From Haliotis asinina (Eukaryota; Mollusca; Gastropoda; Lepetellida; Haliotidae), in NCBI RefSeq assembly GCF_037392515.1, contig NC_090281.1, positions 48,956,645 to 49,020,644 on the forward strand: a stretch of 64,000 nucleotides of DNA, read 5' to 3'. The position numbers and the translations under genes were made by a program. Below the pieces are notes generated by a model. It made no database searches. It saw nothing but the letters and a program-made list of their open reading frames with translations, and had not been told where the DNA came from. The stretch's first letter is position 1. Each line of letters begins with the position of its first letter. This document shows positions 11,825-33,623 of this stretch, one piece after another.

Positions 11825-12240
11825 GGTCAAATACACCACTGGACCCTCAATATTGAGGTGTACTAGACAATCAGTGTTTTAGTACACCCCTGGATCTTCA
11901 GTACTGAGGTGTTTAAGACAATAAATGTTTGAGTACTCCATGCGCCCTAAAGAACGAGATGCACATGACACTGATGTTTAAGTACAACTTGGCCCCTAAG
12001 AAATGAGACGCACATGACAATGAATGCCTAGGTATATCTGGTACCTCAGTATTGAGGTGTTCATGACAATGAAGGTTTGAGTACACTTAGACCCTAAGGT
12101 AAAAGGTGTACATGGCAATGAATACTTGAGTACACCTTGGACCCTAGGTATCAGGGTGTACAGGACCAGGAACATTCAAAGACACCCTCAGTAATGTACA
12201 AGACAAGGAACATAAGGGTGTATGAGTACACCCCTAGAGC
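11825..12240. repeat. Degenerate ~58-bp repeats with internal palindromes
   Basis: About seven diverged copies of a module GAGTACACC-(T)GGACCCT-...-GAGGTGTACATGACAATGAATG. The best-preserved copies contain the palindrome-like CCTCAATATTGAGG or CCTCAGTATTGAGG. It looks like an old array decayed by point change. Confidence 0.75.
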
Positions 12241-12244
12241 ATCT

Positions 12245-14635
12245 CCTTATGTCTGTACTGACAAATACTGCCACTGAATGATCAATAAATCAAGCACATC
12301 TACATTCTCATGCAACTTCTTCATCATAAGGAGGAGGCCATTTATTTGTCTATGGCAGTACAACCTGTTAAGTTTCAACAGAAAAAGCACAGCCATTTGA
12401 AAAATGCCTGTCACAAAGTTTGCATTCATATAAAGAGTGATTGTCTTGCACTCCTGACTCCAGTGGTAGGGAACTTGGTTATAGTGAGAGTGGAGTCTTT
12501 GTGATTATTGTGACTGAAACTTTGCAATATGTCAGAGTCTTTGATAAATAATCATTTTATTGTGACAAATGATCCCATTAAAAAGTGTAAAAATAATACC
12601 AAGTGTTCCATTGAGGACTTATCCTCTTTCATAATAAAAGCATGTGCTGTTTTATCTGAAAGTAGAACTGTACATATCAGTTTCCATGAATTGGTCAAAT
12701 GTCACAGAAACTTTGTGATTACGAAACTGATGTAATGAAAAATTCAATGTCACAGTTAATTCCCAACCCCAAAATATAGATGATGGGGTAAGATTCGTCC
12801 AATCTGATCCTAATTATTTGGACCTTATATTAGTAAATTTTAGATAAACTCTCTTGCAATATTGATTTTCTAGGTATACAAGCCAATTATTACTGTACCC
12901 TTCCCTTGCTGATACTAAAATTACAAAGACTCTGTGACAAATCACAAATTTTCCATCGCAAAAATCATGATGCCTCCTCTCTCATTGTAACCATGTTCCC
13001 TACCAGTGTGGAATCAGTGTCATGGATGGTCAGAAAACATGGTCATCATGTTACATGAACAGATGTATAGAGTGATATGAAAACACAGCGATGCCAACAT
13101 AAGTGGCCAAGCTCTGTTAAACAAACTGAAGAAAGAAGAGCTATTCAAGGGAAGCAACTCGGCTCAATTCTATGGCTAACCTTAATGCAGACCATTTGAT
13201 CACTTGTGTCTCACCACAATACACAATAGAGGGGAAAACTGAAATACATACTGCTCAAAAGATGGTAAGGAACATCCATGATATTTCAGACTGAACTTAA
13301 ATGAAACAACCAGATGTTCTTGAACTATTTTTCAGTATAACATTGTCTAAAAGAAGTAGTAACCAGTAACATGAGTTTTGACAACATAAGACGCAGAGCA
13401 AGGATGTTGATGCAACTATGTTGCAACAGGAAGATGACAGGAAGAGGAAGACAAGAGAATTCTACATATTATCAGGATACCAATACATTGTTTTTCAGAC
13501 TGACGTGATGCAGGTCCATGATGTTTATCACTTTAGCGAAATGACTGAACATAGACACTGACAAACATTGAAACCTGGTGGATTTCAACTGGAGATCACA
13601 GGCTGGCTTGCCCACCAGAACTACCGAAGGTGTCAGTGATGACACAGACACCCAGGTAACAAACTAGCTTAGGTATGTTAAATCAAAATAGAAACAACTT
13701 TTGGTGCTGAAAATTCCAGGGATTTACAGGACGCAAATTCCTGTGTCCTATACCCATAAATACTGACAATGGACGCAACAAAATTTATAAGCACATACAC
13801 AGGGATGCAGAAAAAGAGCAAATACTTGTAAAAATTCCTGTGAAGTAACGAATACTTATCACTGAGTTTGCTACTAGCTGGGTTATGGTATTATTTCCAG
13901 TTTAATTACTTTTAACAATTATTGTGATGATCATGATACACAATACAATAACAGTATTAACACTTTGGTGCTTGGATCCCCATTTTGTTGTCTAGGACCC
14001 CTGAAAATTAAAAGCATGAGTCCAATGGACCTTCAAATACTGGTCTCTCGGTGAATTACCGAATCTGTTTCAATGATATTTAGCTGGCGAGTTAATTTAA
14101 CAAGGAAAAAGAAATAGGAGTCATATATATGTGCAGGTTGTTAGAATCTCCTTAAGATTCATCTGGTCAGAAGAGGCTTACAGTGGTGTAGCAGTGGACG
14201 GGAAGGATAAATGCATGAGATTAAATATCAGAAACATCTTAAAGTATTTTTCTCTCTCATTCATCTGCCATCAATGGGCCTGTTTGAATGCCACATTGTT
14301 GAAGGAACAGCCTGATATAGCTGTAGACACTTACCACTTTCTACAAACATTGTTGTGCTGAATTACTTATGATCATCTATCATGATACAGACCAATAATC
14401 AGCAGACCCTTGCAAAGTAAACGGAAGCAACTGATGATTTATGATGGGTCATAAAACAAGGCAAATTGAGATATGCACCTACAGTCAGCACATATCTAAT
14501 AGAGTTATGGGAGGCAACTCCTCACACAGAATTGTGATGCCTTATACATGTGGGCCACAAATGTCAATTTAATGAACACTAACACAGAATCAACTATAGT
14601 GGGATGGGATGGGATGGGGATTGAGGTGGCAGTGG
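12245..14635. other. Gene-free intergenic stretch
   Basis: Only short frames, none with a recognisable domain or a plausible splice partner. No RNA gene or clear repeat was seen. Confidence 0.4.
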
Positions 14636-14775
14636 TGTTTCATTCGGTTTGCTGTTTTACACCGCACACAGCAGTATTCCAGCTATATGGCGACAGTCTG
14701 CAAATAATCGAGCCTGGACCAAAGAATTCAGTGATCAACTGCATGAGCACCGATCTGCGAAAATGAGATATGATG
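14636..14775 (-). mobile_element. SINE-like repeat A, head-truncated fragment
   Basis: Matches the tail half of repeat A (TTACACCGCACACAGCAG, then GCGACAGTCTGCAAATAATC) and stops after the ATCTGCG segment. Confidence 0.75.
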
Positions 14776-16516
14776 GCAGTGGGTATGGATGGGATGACGT
14801 GTGTGAGAAACAATCATCAAGTACACTGAATACTGGCCATGTTACAGTAACCTAGAGCATAAAACAGCACATTTGCATAAGGTAACTATTTGGTAGATGT
14901 TCCTCAAATAAGACGGTAAGTTAAAATTTCTCAGCAAAACCCTTACACATATATTTTAAGTAAATTAGCACATACCTAATGGTACAGTTCACAGACAGAA
15001 CTACATGTTCAGATTCTCTAAAACAGTGGTAAAATTACTAGTATACTAAAATATCTTTGGAGAAGGTAAGTAGACTGAGATACAAACTAAAAATCAAAAC
15101 AGTTAGATCAATGACAAAATTTATGAAATATAAGTAACTACATCATTGCACGTGAAAATACATCCAAAAATGGTGTTACAATTTATGAAATATGTCACCA
15201 TTGTATTACAAGTTATGAAATATCGATCACCCTTGTGTCACAATTTACGAAATACCTGCCATCATCATGTTCTTTATATACTGTTCAAAAAAGTTACATA
15301 TCCTGGAAATGTTGGTGGCTAAGCTATTGTAGACAGGACTGAGAACACAAATATGTCAAAATATCCTACAAAATATTCATGATCCCTTTGTTTTGTATAT
15401 GTCCATCATATCACTGTATCAATATCATCACCTAAAATGCATAAAATAATGAAAGACAACAGGATTGTTAGGCATGTCACTAGAAAGATCAACAAGCATT
15501 CATTACATGTGATATCATTGGTCGTTACATTAATACAACAAAATACCAAATTCTTAATTTTGAGGTGAATATCTGTTGAGGCTGATGTTACCATGTCTGG
15601 GTAAAACTGTGGTGTGTTTGTTTTGAAAGGCAGCTTGGTTTAAGACAATATCTTGTAACCGCTTCTGCCTTAATTTCAGATGTCTACAAAAAAAACCCAC
15701 AGATTTCCACAGCAACACATTGCTCTAAGTTTGGCATAAGTTATTTTACGTCCGAAATCTCCTTGTAAGCATCTACTGATACACCTCACACAAACACTCA
15801 CTGATCAAATCCCAGTAGTCTAGACATGGGAGTTACGATCACCTTGGCACTAGATGGTTTTGTACAAAGGCAACCCCGGCATTGTTCTGCAGAGCAAAAT
15901 TTGCACTGTGTCAAGGTATGTTGGCAGTCACAGCAAATTTGATTCACACCATTCAAAGGCACTGTTCTTCTTTTGATCTAATTGAAGCTTTGCAGTGATG
16001 ATCTACTGACCTAGATTACTGAAAGACAATATAACACAGGGATGACAACAGATGAAAGTGATTTCAGCTGAAAATCAGCTGCAGGTCTGGGGGGGAAACA
16101 ATGTATCTAAGAAGTTACAATGAAATCCTGAATTTTGATTGCCCAAGAGACACTGATGTGGGTACTTGGTGTTGACAAGCAGGACCTCACATCCTAAATA
16201 TTTTCTCCCTGGATTTGGACGAATCTCAAGACCGATTGGTTTACATTTAAATCCTCAGATTTGCGGAAAACTGCCATTCCTGACAACAGTTGCGCACTGG
16301 GTGCCATTTACCACATCTTCATCCCACACTTAGTCATTGTCTGAGGAGAAACTACATGTACTTCGTTGTAGGGCAGGACAGAAGTCGTTGAATCTCTGAG
16401 GAGACAAGGTGTGAAACACAGTTACCATCCAACAAATCTCCAAATTGTGACACCATCTGCTTAATCAACATCCCCAAAGTCTGAGGTATGTAAGTAGACA
16501 ATAATCGTCAGTACCT
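14776..16516. other. Gene-free stretch with a short degenerate repeat
   Basis: At about 15120-15265 there are three diverged copies of a ~43-bp module ending TTACAATTTATGAAATAT. The remainder shows no gene, RNA or clear repeat. Confidence 0.45.
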
Positions 16517-16876
16517 ATAGTCTGTTTGTCACTAATATTGGTTTGTATTACAAGGGGGAATGTACATTAAATAAAACACCAAGGGTTGGTAGGGTTGGTT
16601 ACCATTCATCATGTACCACAGATGCATTTGTTTCACTGTTCCAACTACTGCGCTTATCCCCTAGTAATACAAACCAGTAATAGTAATATGAATCTATGAT
16701 TGTTTGATAAACAACTTTTATCCTGAGTTGATTAAAATTGTGAAATTTAAATGTTCAATTGGCAAGCTAAAATTAGGAGGATTCACAATCTCAGTTTCAC
16801 TTTATTTGATTTCCTTTTTTGTGTAAAGATAAAGCGAAATTCCTTAATGTGTTTTGACTGCAAACAGACCATAGTG
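16517..16876. mobile_element. MITE-like repeat, family M1
   Basis: Inverted ends ATAGTCTGTTTG (left) and CAAACAGACCATAG (right) enclose about 360 bp similar to the copies at 190-470, 27790-27910 and 40005-40200, including TTCACTTTATTTGAT. No coding capacity. Confidence 0.6.
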
Positions 16877-17232
16877 TTAAACTGAGATTCCTTTCCATAA
16901 ATTTTCATGAGAAACAGAAAATATCAAAACTGCAGATTCAAACCTGAACATTTACAGGTATTAAATCAAACTTAGAAACCTTTAACTCAGATTACCTTCA
17001 CTAGAGTCAATAACAAAAGAAACACATACACCTACAACAATGATGATTAGTGATGTTCTGAATATGTCAAGTAGGCTGAAAGGCTGAACTGAAGGAACTC
17101 ATGGGATCTAATCCATCTGACTGTGACTTACACAGCCCATAGTTTCCATGGCCATACATAACAAAATTATGTTGGCAAAACCCTGAAAACATTTTCTCAC
17201 TGGCCCCCGTATATATCATGTTTTAAAGCTTT

Positions 17233-17395
17233 ACAGATGGGTGAGTGAGTGAGGTTCTATGTTGCAATATTCCAGCAAAATATCATGTTGAGGACACTAG
17301 AAATGGATTTCACACATTGTAACTATGTGGGCAATAGAAGCCAAGTTTTTGGTGTGACGCTATAACCACTAGACTACACCACCTCCCCTCTACAA
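17233..17395 (-). mobile_element. tRNA-derived SINE-like repeat B
   Basis: A GTGAGTGAGTGAGG tail is at the left and the tRNA-like head (ACCACTAGACTACACCACC) at the right. The middle matches other B copies (GCAATATTCCAGCAA, TTCACACATTGTA). Confidence 0.8.
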
Positions 17396-17814
17396 ACTGG
17401 AAGTCTGATCACAGTATGTGACTAAGTAGTGAGACATGTCAGTTATTGATTTCACTATTTTACACTCTCTTCCAACATGTTTGTCAAGTTCTCCAGCTGA
17501 ATCTTTTCCTCTTGTAAAACATGTAGGAAGTGCACTACCATATTAGCATGGTTAGTATCTGAAAGTATTAAATGGCTGAGATAGAATATATATATCTTTC
17601 ACAATAATGCAGTCGTCAGCAAAATCATGGTAAACATAGACTCAGCAATAATGGTCGCAAAGTCAGAAATGCAAACAGAATGTCTGGTAAAATGCAGATC
17701 CTGAATGATATGATTTGAATTCATCCTACTGCAAATCTATGCAAAGTGCCGTTTTAAGGCAGTAAGTGATGAAGAATATTAGGACGAAAAATGATCTGGA
17801 CAAACTTTGACAGA

Positions 17815-18100
17815 AACAAGTGGGACTGTTTCCAAGTGGGACTGTTTCCAACTGGGACTACCCTGAGACTTCCAAAGACTACCCCAAGCCTCTCCCAAGA
17901 TTACATAGAGACCTTCCAAGACTACCCAGGGAATTCCCCAAGAGTTCCCCGAGACTACCCCTCGGCTTCCCCAAGACTAGCCTGGGCTTTCCCCAGGACT
18001 ATCCCAAGACAACCCCAAGAGGATCCTGGGACTATCCCAGAACTCCCCTGGTACTACCCTGAGACTATTCTGGAGCTATCCCAAGAACACTCTGTTGGTC
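17815..18100. repeat. ~15-bp CCCAAGACTACCC minisatellite in the UGDH 3' UTR
   Basis: Irregular copies of CCCAAGACTACCC with variants (CCCAGGACTATCC, CCCTGAGACTATT). It starts only a few bases beyond the UGDH stop codon (18107-18105), so it should lie in the UGDH 3' untranslated region. The 106-residue plus-strand frame across it is a product of the repeat. Confidence 0.85.
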
Positions 18101-18104
18101 CCGC

Positions 18105-26850
<8,746 letters not shown>

Positions 26851-26939
26851 GTTATCCCACAGACTGAAAACAACAAAAAACTCACAAAATCTGGTTCCTA
26901 CAACAAGCGTTCGCCCCTAACATAGCAATGTCCCTCACT

Positions 26940-27250
26940 GCTAAAGAAGAAATATTCATAACATATTCATTTCTCTTTACGTTTTGCTCAAACACAAGAT
27001 TCATGAAATGACTGCTGTCTGGATAATCACCCAATGTAGGCTGTCAACAAAATTGAGGACATTGGTTGCAATGACTTATGGAATATTGCTTTCACATAAG
27101 TTCAAAATGTGGACAAAGTGTTTTGATCATATTGAAAATAAGAGCAAGGTCAACAAAATCGACTGGTGTCTGTGTAATTCCCTAATGTAGGCTGTCACCA
27201 AACTTAAAGACATTCAGTACAATAGTTCATGAGGTACCTATTTCATATTG
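26940..27250. repeat. Dispersed ~130-bp modular repeat, copy near the UGDH start
   Basis: Contains GCTGTCACCAAACTTAAAG and CAAGGTCAACAAAATCGACT modules, matching the larger cluster at 29070-29780. Lies in the UGDH 5'-UTR intron or upstream region. Confidence 0.7.
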
Positions 27251-28884
27251 AAAAGGAATAAATGTATTATAATATAATACCCATCATCAAGGGACAGTCA
27301 TATAACAAGAGTATCAAAGTCAGATTTCAAACTAGTATATAATGTTAAAATGATAGCGCTAAAGTACTGTTGGAAATAGGAAAAAAACTCCTTTCAGGCT
27401 TTTATTCTGTATCCCTCAAATTTGCACAACTGCAAATATGATACGGCTAAATAACTCACTTTGGCCTAACTGGGAACTCTGTGGGATGCATAAGATGTTG
27501 GGCAAAACTTTGACTAGCTGCTGAAAACAATAGATCAGACTGCAGATGCAATTGCGCCGCTCAGCCAGGTACGACAATGGACGGTCGACTCACCTGCCAT
27601 GATATGCATGCACAGCCTACAGGCACAAAGGGTTATCTCAAAGATATTTTATGCTTTTTCATGGGTGTTGAATATGTCTCATCTACTGATTAAAATCTTA
27701 TGTGTCTGTCTTTCATAAAGATTATGCTGAGATATGTAAAAGAGTATGATACCCATTGAAAAGCATTGTATTTAATGTCTCAAAAGAAGATAGGATAGAA
27801 ACTTTATCTTAAATTGAATACAATTCTGAGATATAAATGCTGAATTGGCAGGGTAAAATTATGAGGATTCAAAATCTTAATTTCACTTTATTTGACTTGC
27901 TTTTTCACTGAAAGTGAAATTCATCAATCGTCCTTTCAGATGTTAGCAATTGTGGTTAATGTAGCGATCACTCAAATATCCTTCAATTGAAAACCTGGTG
28001 CATTTAAATTTTCACACAATAGCTAAAAAGAACCTTGCTAGGCAAGGTTTTTAGCCACACATGTAGATATATGTCACCAAGAGTTTTACAGAATAATATC
28101 TGCACATCTTGTATTCCAACATTAGTAAACAGTGTTGTTTAATGACAGATATATAGATATCCTTATATTTACACATTCATTTTACAAGACTAAAAAAGTA
28201 ATGCACATGAGAGAATCTTACAAAAGATGGAAAATCATTATTATTCAAGATTATTCATGTGTATATCTTGGTATCTAAACTTATCAATGCCTCACCTACA
28301 TAACTAGAGATGGTTTACACTATAATTTTACATGACAAAGAGAGTTATACATAGAATATTCTTGGTCCTGATAAGGAGAGTCTAGCTCAAACAGACTTCA
28401 CATTAGTCATGTAATAAAACAATCACTTTGAGATTTCCATAGAATGTGAGATATTTAGCTGCACGTTATGCGGTGATGGTCTTTTGCATCAAAATGACTT
28501 GCACCTGTACACCTCACACCTGGTGACACTTAACTGCCCTGTGTGATCAATGTAATGTATATGTATGTTACAGTCAGATTATGAAATCATTGCCCCATAT
28601 CATCCAGTTCTGAACAACAAATTAATAACAGTAATCCGTACCTATCTCTACTCCCTGTTCTCAAGTACAGATTTACTTTATCAGATTACATAAATAATAA
28701 TGCAACAAAATATATATACAAACACTGCATATACAAGTTTGAACAATATTACAATATATACTTATACAGATCTTTATTATTATTAAATCAAATCTGGAAT
28801 GACACTACTGGTTACAAAGCTGTAAAAATTGTAATTCATGAGGAGATATTTTCTATTCAGGTTCATAACCAATTAGAGATGATG
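27251..28884. other. Gene-free stretch upstream of UGDH
   Basis: Includes part of an M1-like element at about 27790-27910 and a consensus splice donor on the minus strand at 27593 (ATGGCAG/GTGAGT). That donor is a possible end of a UGDH 5'-UTR exon. Otherwise AT-rich DNA with nothing recognisable. Confidence 0.4.
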
Positions 28885-28995
28885 ATCACTCTAGCAATAT
28901 TCCAGCAATATAATGACAGGGACAGCAGATTGAACACTGGTCTTCATTGTGACAAGCGAACACTTTAACCATTATTCTACCCCACCATCCCTTAA
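28885..28995 (-). mobile_element. tRNA-derived SINE-like repeat B, degraded
   Basis: GCAATATTCCAGCAATATAA body and TTTAACCATTATTCTACCCC head remain; the tail and box B are decayed. Confidence 0.65.
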
Positions 28996-29069
28996 CCAAT
29001 TACAGAGAAATATTACAATGTACGACTGAATCATGACCACTATAGATTATGAACTATTTGAGACTTTTG

Positions 29070-29780
29070 TCTAATAAAGGTTCATAAACAAGAATTGTTT
29101 GCCAACAATAAGCAATGTCTCCCACCGCTAAAGCAAATAAAATATTTAGAACATATTCATTACTTTTTTCTTTTTGGTCACACACAAAATGTGTGAAATG
29201 ACTGCTGACAATCACCCAGTGAAGGATGTCAATAAAATTGAGGGCATTAATTGCAATGTTTTATGAGATCGTGCACAAACGTAATTTCAAAATGTGGACA
29301 ATGTGTCATGGTCACATTGAAAATAAGATCAAGAATATCCAACTCGACTGGAGTCTACCTAATTTCCTAATGAAGGCTGTCACCAAATTTGAAGGCATTT
29401 GGGTACAAGAGTTTAGGAGATATTTTGTTAAACAAGAGTCGCTGTGACCTTCAAATAAGGTCAAGGTCAACAAAATCAACTGGTGTCTGCGCAATCCCCT
29501 ACTGTTGGCTGTCACCAAATTTGAAGACACTGGGTACAACAGTTCATGAAATATTGTGTTAATGAGTTTGAAAAGTGGTCAAAGACTCACTGTGACCTTG
29601 AAATAAGGTCAAGGTCAACAAAATTAACTGGTGTCTGCGCAACCCCCAGATGTAGGTTGTCACCAGATTTGAAGACATCCGTTACAATAGTTCATGAGAC
29701 ATTGTATGAACAAAAAACTGGACATACAGACGCTGCTAATACACAGTCTCCCATTCCAAGTTGCGGCAGGTGATAATGAA
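29070..29780. repeat. Cluster of ~130-147 bp modular repeats with AAGGTCAAGGTCA
   Basis: Modules share CTGGTGTCTGCGCAA, GCTGTCACCAAATTTGAAG and GTTCATGA, with module starts at about 29348, 29480 and 29627. Two modules carry AATAAGGTCAAGGTCAACAA. Similar to 26940-27250. Confidence 0.75.
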
Positions 29781-29789
29781 TTTCAACGC

Positions 29790-30400
29790 AAAACGTAGCA
29801 AATGTTAGGATGATAACATATGGTAATTAAAACACCTGGCCGACTGACATAAAATATTTTGAGATAGTTACTGTGTTCCACAGTTCCATGAAATAAACTG
29901 GTATATATAATAAATCTATGTAAAAGCATCTGATGTCCCACTGAGAGACAATCCTAAGCACCAATCAACATATCATTCCAAGAATAATGGGATTCAAAAT
30001 CATGACTATTCATGAAATATGTTTTGGTGCCACACACACTCATGGCCAAGCTTCCTAAAAAACATGGTCAACCTGTTTGTGGCCAAGAAATTAGGTTTTA
30101 AAACTACATCTTATTAAACAGAGAGAGTGTGCTCCTAATGTGACTGTTACTGTTTTAACTCAGATATGTGGCCCTAAGATCTTCAGAATTGCAAGCTGGA
30201 ATTACCAAAATCTGGAGTTTGCATAAAATGTTCAATTATGAAAGGAAATATATGACCATAGGAGTACAACCATAGGAGTACATGCAAGCTTTGTAAATAC
30301 TTAAAATTAGGAAAATGAAAGAAAGGGAAACAACTGTATGAAACACAACTTTCCACCATAGTTTTACATTTGATCAACATATTCATCAGTTTAAGACGTA
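29790..30400. other. Gene-free stretch
   Basis: AT-rich DNA between the modular repeats and a palindromic element. Nothing recognisable was seen. Confidence 0.4.
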
Positions 30401-30401
30401 T

Positions 30402-30555
30402 ATAGAATTTCACCCAAGTGTCTATTGATATCAAATATATCACAACGAGTTGATAAAGCAAAAAGTATCCATGGTTAGCTGACAACCGTGATTTTTACCT
30501 ATATCAGCAAGTGTTGATATATTTGATATCAGTAGACACACGGATGAGATTCTAT
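30402..30555. mobile_element. Palindromic MITE-like element M3
   Basis: Arms of about 54 bp at 30402-30455 and 30502-30555 are inverted copies (ATAGAATTTCACCCAAGTG against the complement of ATCAGTAGACACACGGATGA) with few differences, around a 46-bp loop. Noncoding. Confidence 0.8.
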
Positions 30556-30967
30556 TTATCATCCAAAATCATTCTTCATTAGTTTCAATGAAAAATGTAC
30601 ATCTCTGAACACAGTACTGCCATTACATTTGCAGTGCAGCAATGTCATAGCATTGTGACATCATCCAACTTCATGACATCATAGCATTGTCAGGCCATTG
30701 TACAAAATCTACTGTCAAAACAATATCTCCGAAGAGATATCATCTGATCTCACACAAGCGTATCCAAAACAGATACACTTTGCCAGTAACTTAACGCAAC
30801 GGGTTGGCCATCAGAGGTCAAAGTCACTGACCCCCAACTATACTTTGTGATAAGGGATAATGCTTTCCTAAAAATATTAGGATGTGACACAATTGGTTCA
30901 GTATATACGAAGTATTCTACGAGACACCCATCATATTTATTGCTGTAACCACTGGATGTAGCCATGC

Positions 30968-31608
30968 TTGTCCTACTGTGGGGATTCAGGGTTAGAATAG
31001 GTCCCCAGAAATCTGTGCTGGTCCTACTGTGGTGATTCAGAGTTAGAATAGGTCCCCAGAAATCTGTGCTGGTCCTACTGTGGTGATTCAGAGTTAGAAT
31101 AGGTCCCCAGAAATCTGTGCTGGTTCTACTGTGGTGATTCAGAGTTAGAATAGGTCCCCAGAAATCTGTGCTGGTCCTACTGTGGTGATTCAGAGTTAGA
31201 ATATGTCCCCAGCAACCTGTGCTGGTTCTACTGTGGGGATTCAGGGTTAGAATAGGTCCCCAGAAATCTGTGCTGGTCCTACTGTGGTGATTCAGAGTTA
31301 GAATAGGTCCCCAGACATCTGTGCTGGTTCTACTGTGGTGATTCAGAGTTAGAATAGGTCCTCAGAAATCTGTGCTGGTCCTACTGTGGTGATTCAGGGT
31401 TAGAATAGGTTACCAGAAACCTGTGCTGGTCCTACTGTGGGGATTCAGGGTTAGAATAGGTTACCAGAAATCTGTGCTGGTCCTACTGTGGGGATTCAGG
31501 GTTAGAATAGGTCCCCAGAAATCTGTGCTGGTTCTACTGTGGGGATTCAGGGTTAGAATAGGTCCCCAGAAATCTGTGCTGGTCCTACTATGGGAATTCT
31601 GGGTTCCT
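30968..31608. repeat. 51-bp tandem array
   Basis: About 12.5 copies of a unit starting GTCCTACTGTGGTGATTCAG and ending CCAGAAATCTGTGCTG. Starts at 30970, 31021, 31072 and 31123 give a period of 51 bp. Two interleaved variants (GGGGATTCAGGG and GGTGATTCAGAG) are seen. The 63-residue frame across its right end is repeat-derived. Confidence 0.93.
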
Positions 31609-31750
31609 CTGTGAGTTGTTTGTGAAAAGTATCAGCAGATTTCATCTAAATATTCCAGGGAAGATGTCTGTTAATGAATCTTCCCATCACGATATTTCTG
31701 ACTGTCGATCATTTTATCTGTACTAAGATCCATTACTTCTAAGTTTTTAG

Positions 31751-32019
31751 GACCCGTGAAGGTCCCAGGGTAGAATAGCCCTTCAGCAACCCATGCTTGC
31801 CATAAAAGGCGACTATGCTTGTCGTATGAGGCAACTAACGGGATCGGGTGGTCAGGCTCGCTGACTTGGTTGACGCATGTCATCGGTTCCCAATTGCGCA
31901 GATCGATGCTCATGTTGTTGATCACTGGATTGTCTGGTCCAGACTCGATTATTTACAGACTGCCGCCATATAGCTGTAATATTGCTGAGTGCGGCGTAAA
32001 ACTAAACTCACTCACTCAC
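31751..32019 (+). mobile_element. SINE-like repeat A, full length with target duplication
   Basis: A 269-bp copy bounded by an exact 13-bp duplication, TCTAAGTTTTTAG (31738-31750 and 32020-32032). Begins GACCCGTGAAGGTCC and ends with the CGGCGTAAAACTAAACTC tail and (ACTC)n. Confidence 0.95.
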
Positions 32020-32264
32020 TCTAAGTTTTTAGCTATCTATGCCACATATGACAAATACAGCCAGCATCACAGCATACTAATGATCAGAAATTCCTTGCTA
32101 TGTTATACATGCTAACAGTTTATAGAACACACTGAACATGTAAATATGCACTCATACTTACTCAGTAGTAAATGGAACAACACTGAGTCATGAAAAAAGT
32201 TATTTCAAAAACAGTTATTATATATATCACAAGATAAATCGAGAGGGGTCTTTTTGGGTATTTT

Positions 32265-32475
32265 TCAGAAGCTCCAGTTAGCCTAAACTTCTATAACCAG
32301 GGCTGTTTCTGTCCAAAAACTTCTAAACCCGGGGCTGTTTCTGTGTAAAAAAAATTGTACAACCAGAGCTGTTTCTGGCCCAAAACTTCTAAAACAGAGG
32401 CTGTTTCTGCCCAAAAACTTCTAAAACCGGAGCTCTGTCTAAAACCTTCTAAAGCCGGAGCTGTTCCTGGCTGAA
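32265..32475. repeat. ~38-bp degenerate repeat
   Basis: Five to six copies of CTTCTAAAACCGGGGCTGTT followed by TCTGTCCAAAAA, decreasing in similarity to the right. Confidence 0.8.
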
Positions 32476-33045
32476 AAAAGGCTTGTGGACTGTAATAAAA
32501 TTAAATGGTACTCTAAATTTTGTGACAGAATGCATTTATCCACCTCTGTTAACTGTTGAATGACAGTATTATGTGTTGTTATTATTAATGAAAATTGTCC
32601 ATAGGAAAATGATCAATGATTATCGATAAAAAATTGTGCTATTGATAATTTCATACATTAACTTTCATGACTGAAAAAAGTTTTTCGAATTTAGGACTTA
32701 ATTTATCGTCTGCTTCTAAATTCAGTTCAGGACTGTTTTTTTGAAATAATCAATGCAAAAACATGTCACCATTCAACAGTGATGTGAAAAAGTAATTTCT
32801 TTCAGATACATGTATTTTCAGCTTTATTGTTCAAAGTTACATCTCTGATATGTATTTGATAATCTACTGCTATTTAGTTAATGAATATCTCGCTGATCTA
32901 CATCACTAGCCAGCGCTAGTGAATTCAGATGACTTTTCTGTATGATAAGATGGGTGAACTTCTCACAATGATTAATTAGTATTACAAGATGATGTGACAG
33001 CAGCTATTGCTAGATGTACACATTGTATGCAGGGATGTATCAAAG

Positions 33046-33238
33046 GTGAGTGACTGAGGGAGGAAGCGAATGAAGAGTTTTACACCGTCATTAGCAATAT
33101 TCCAGCAATATTCCAGCAATATCACAGCAGGGACATCAGAAACGGGCTTCACACATTGTGCCCATGTGGGGAATCGAGTCCGGGTCTTTGGTGTGACAAG
33201 TGGACACTTTAACCACTAAGCTATCTCACCTCCCCAGA
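33046..33238 (-). mobile_element. tRNA-derived SINE-like repeat B
   Basis: Tail-side body with three GCAATATTCCA copies, CACACATTGTGCCCATGTGG, box-B-like GGACTCGATTCCCC on the minus strand, and the tRNA-like head at right. Confidence 0.82.
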
Positions 33239-33623
33239 TGAATATTAAAAGAGGTGTGATCAGTGGATGTGTCCCTACATAGGATGACAATAACAACAAT
33301 AACAACGACAATAACAACTGCTGCATTTATAACCCCTCCAAATCAGTGCGTAGGAAAATAACACAATATTACAACCCCAGTCAGTATTCACTTGAGTTGT
33401 TAACACCTCCCTGAGGACCATACAACCAAACCAGCCAGTGAGGATTAACAGACACACTACCACTCAACCAGGTACTCATTAACTGCTATGAACACCAATC
33501 TGGCACACACAAGTGACATGCAGGACCAAACTGCACCCAAAATGTCTCATGAGACAACCTACCAAACACAAATAACCAAAACTTTGTCTCTATATGACTG
33601 AAACTACTAAAACTTCAAACTAC

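Noticed and set aside
30968-31608. CRISPR-like regular repeats
   Set aside because: Head-to-tail 51-bp units without unique spacers, in animal DNA with introns; an ordinary minisatellite.
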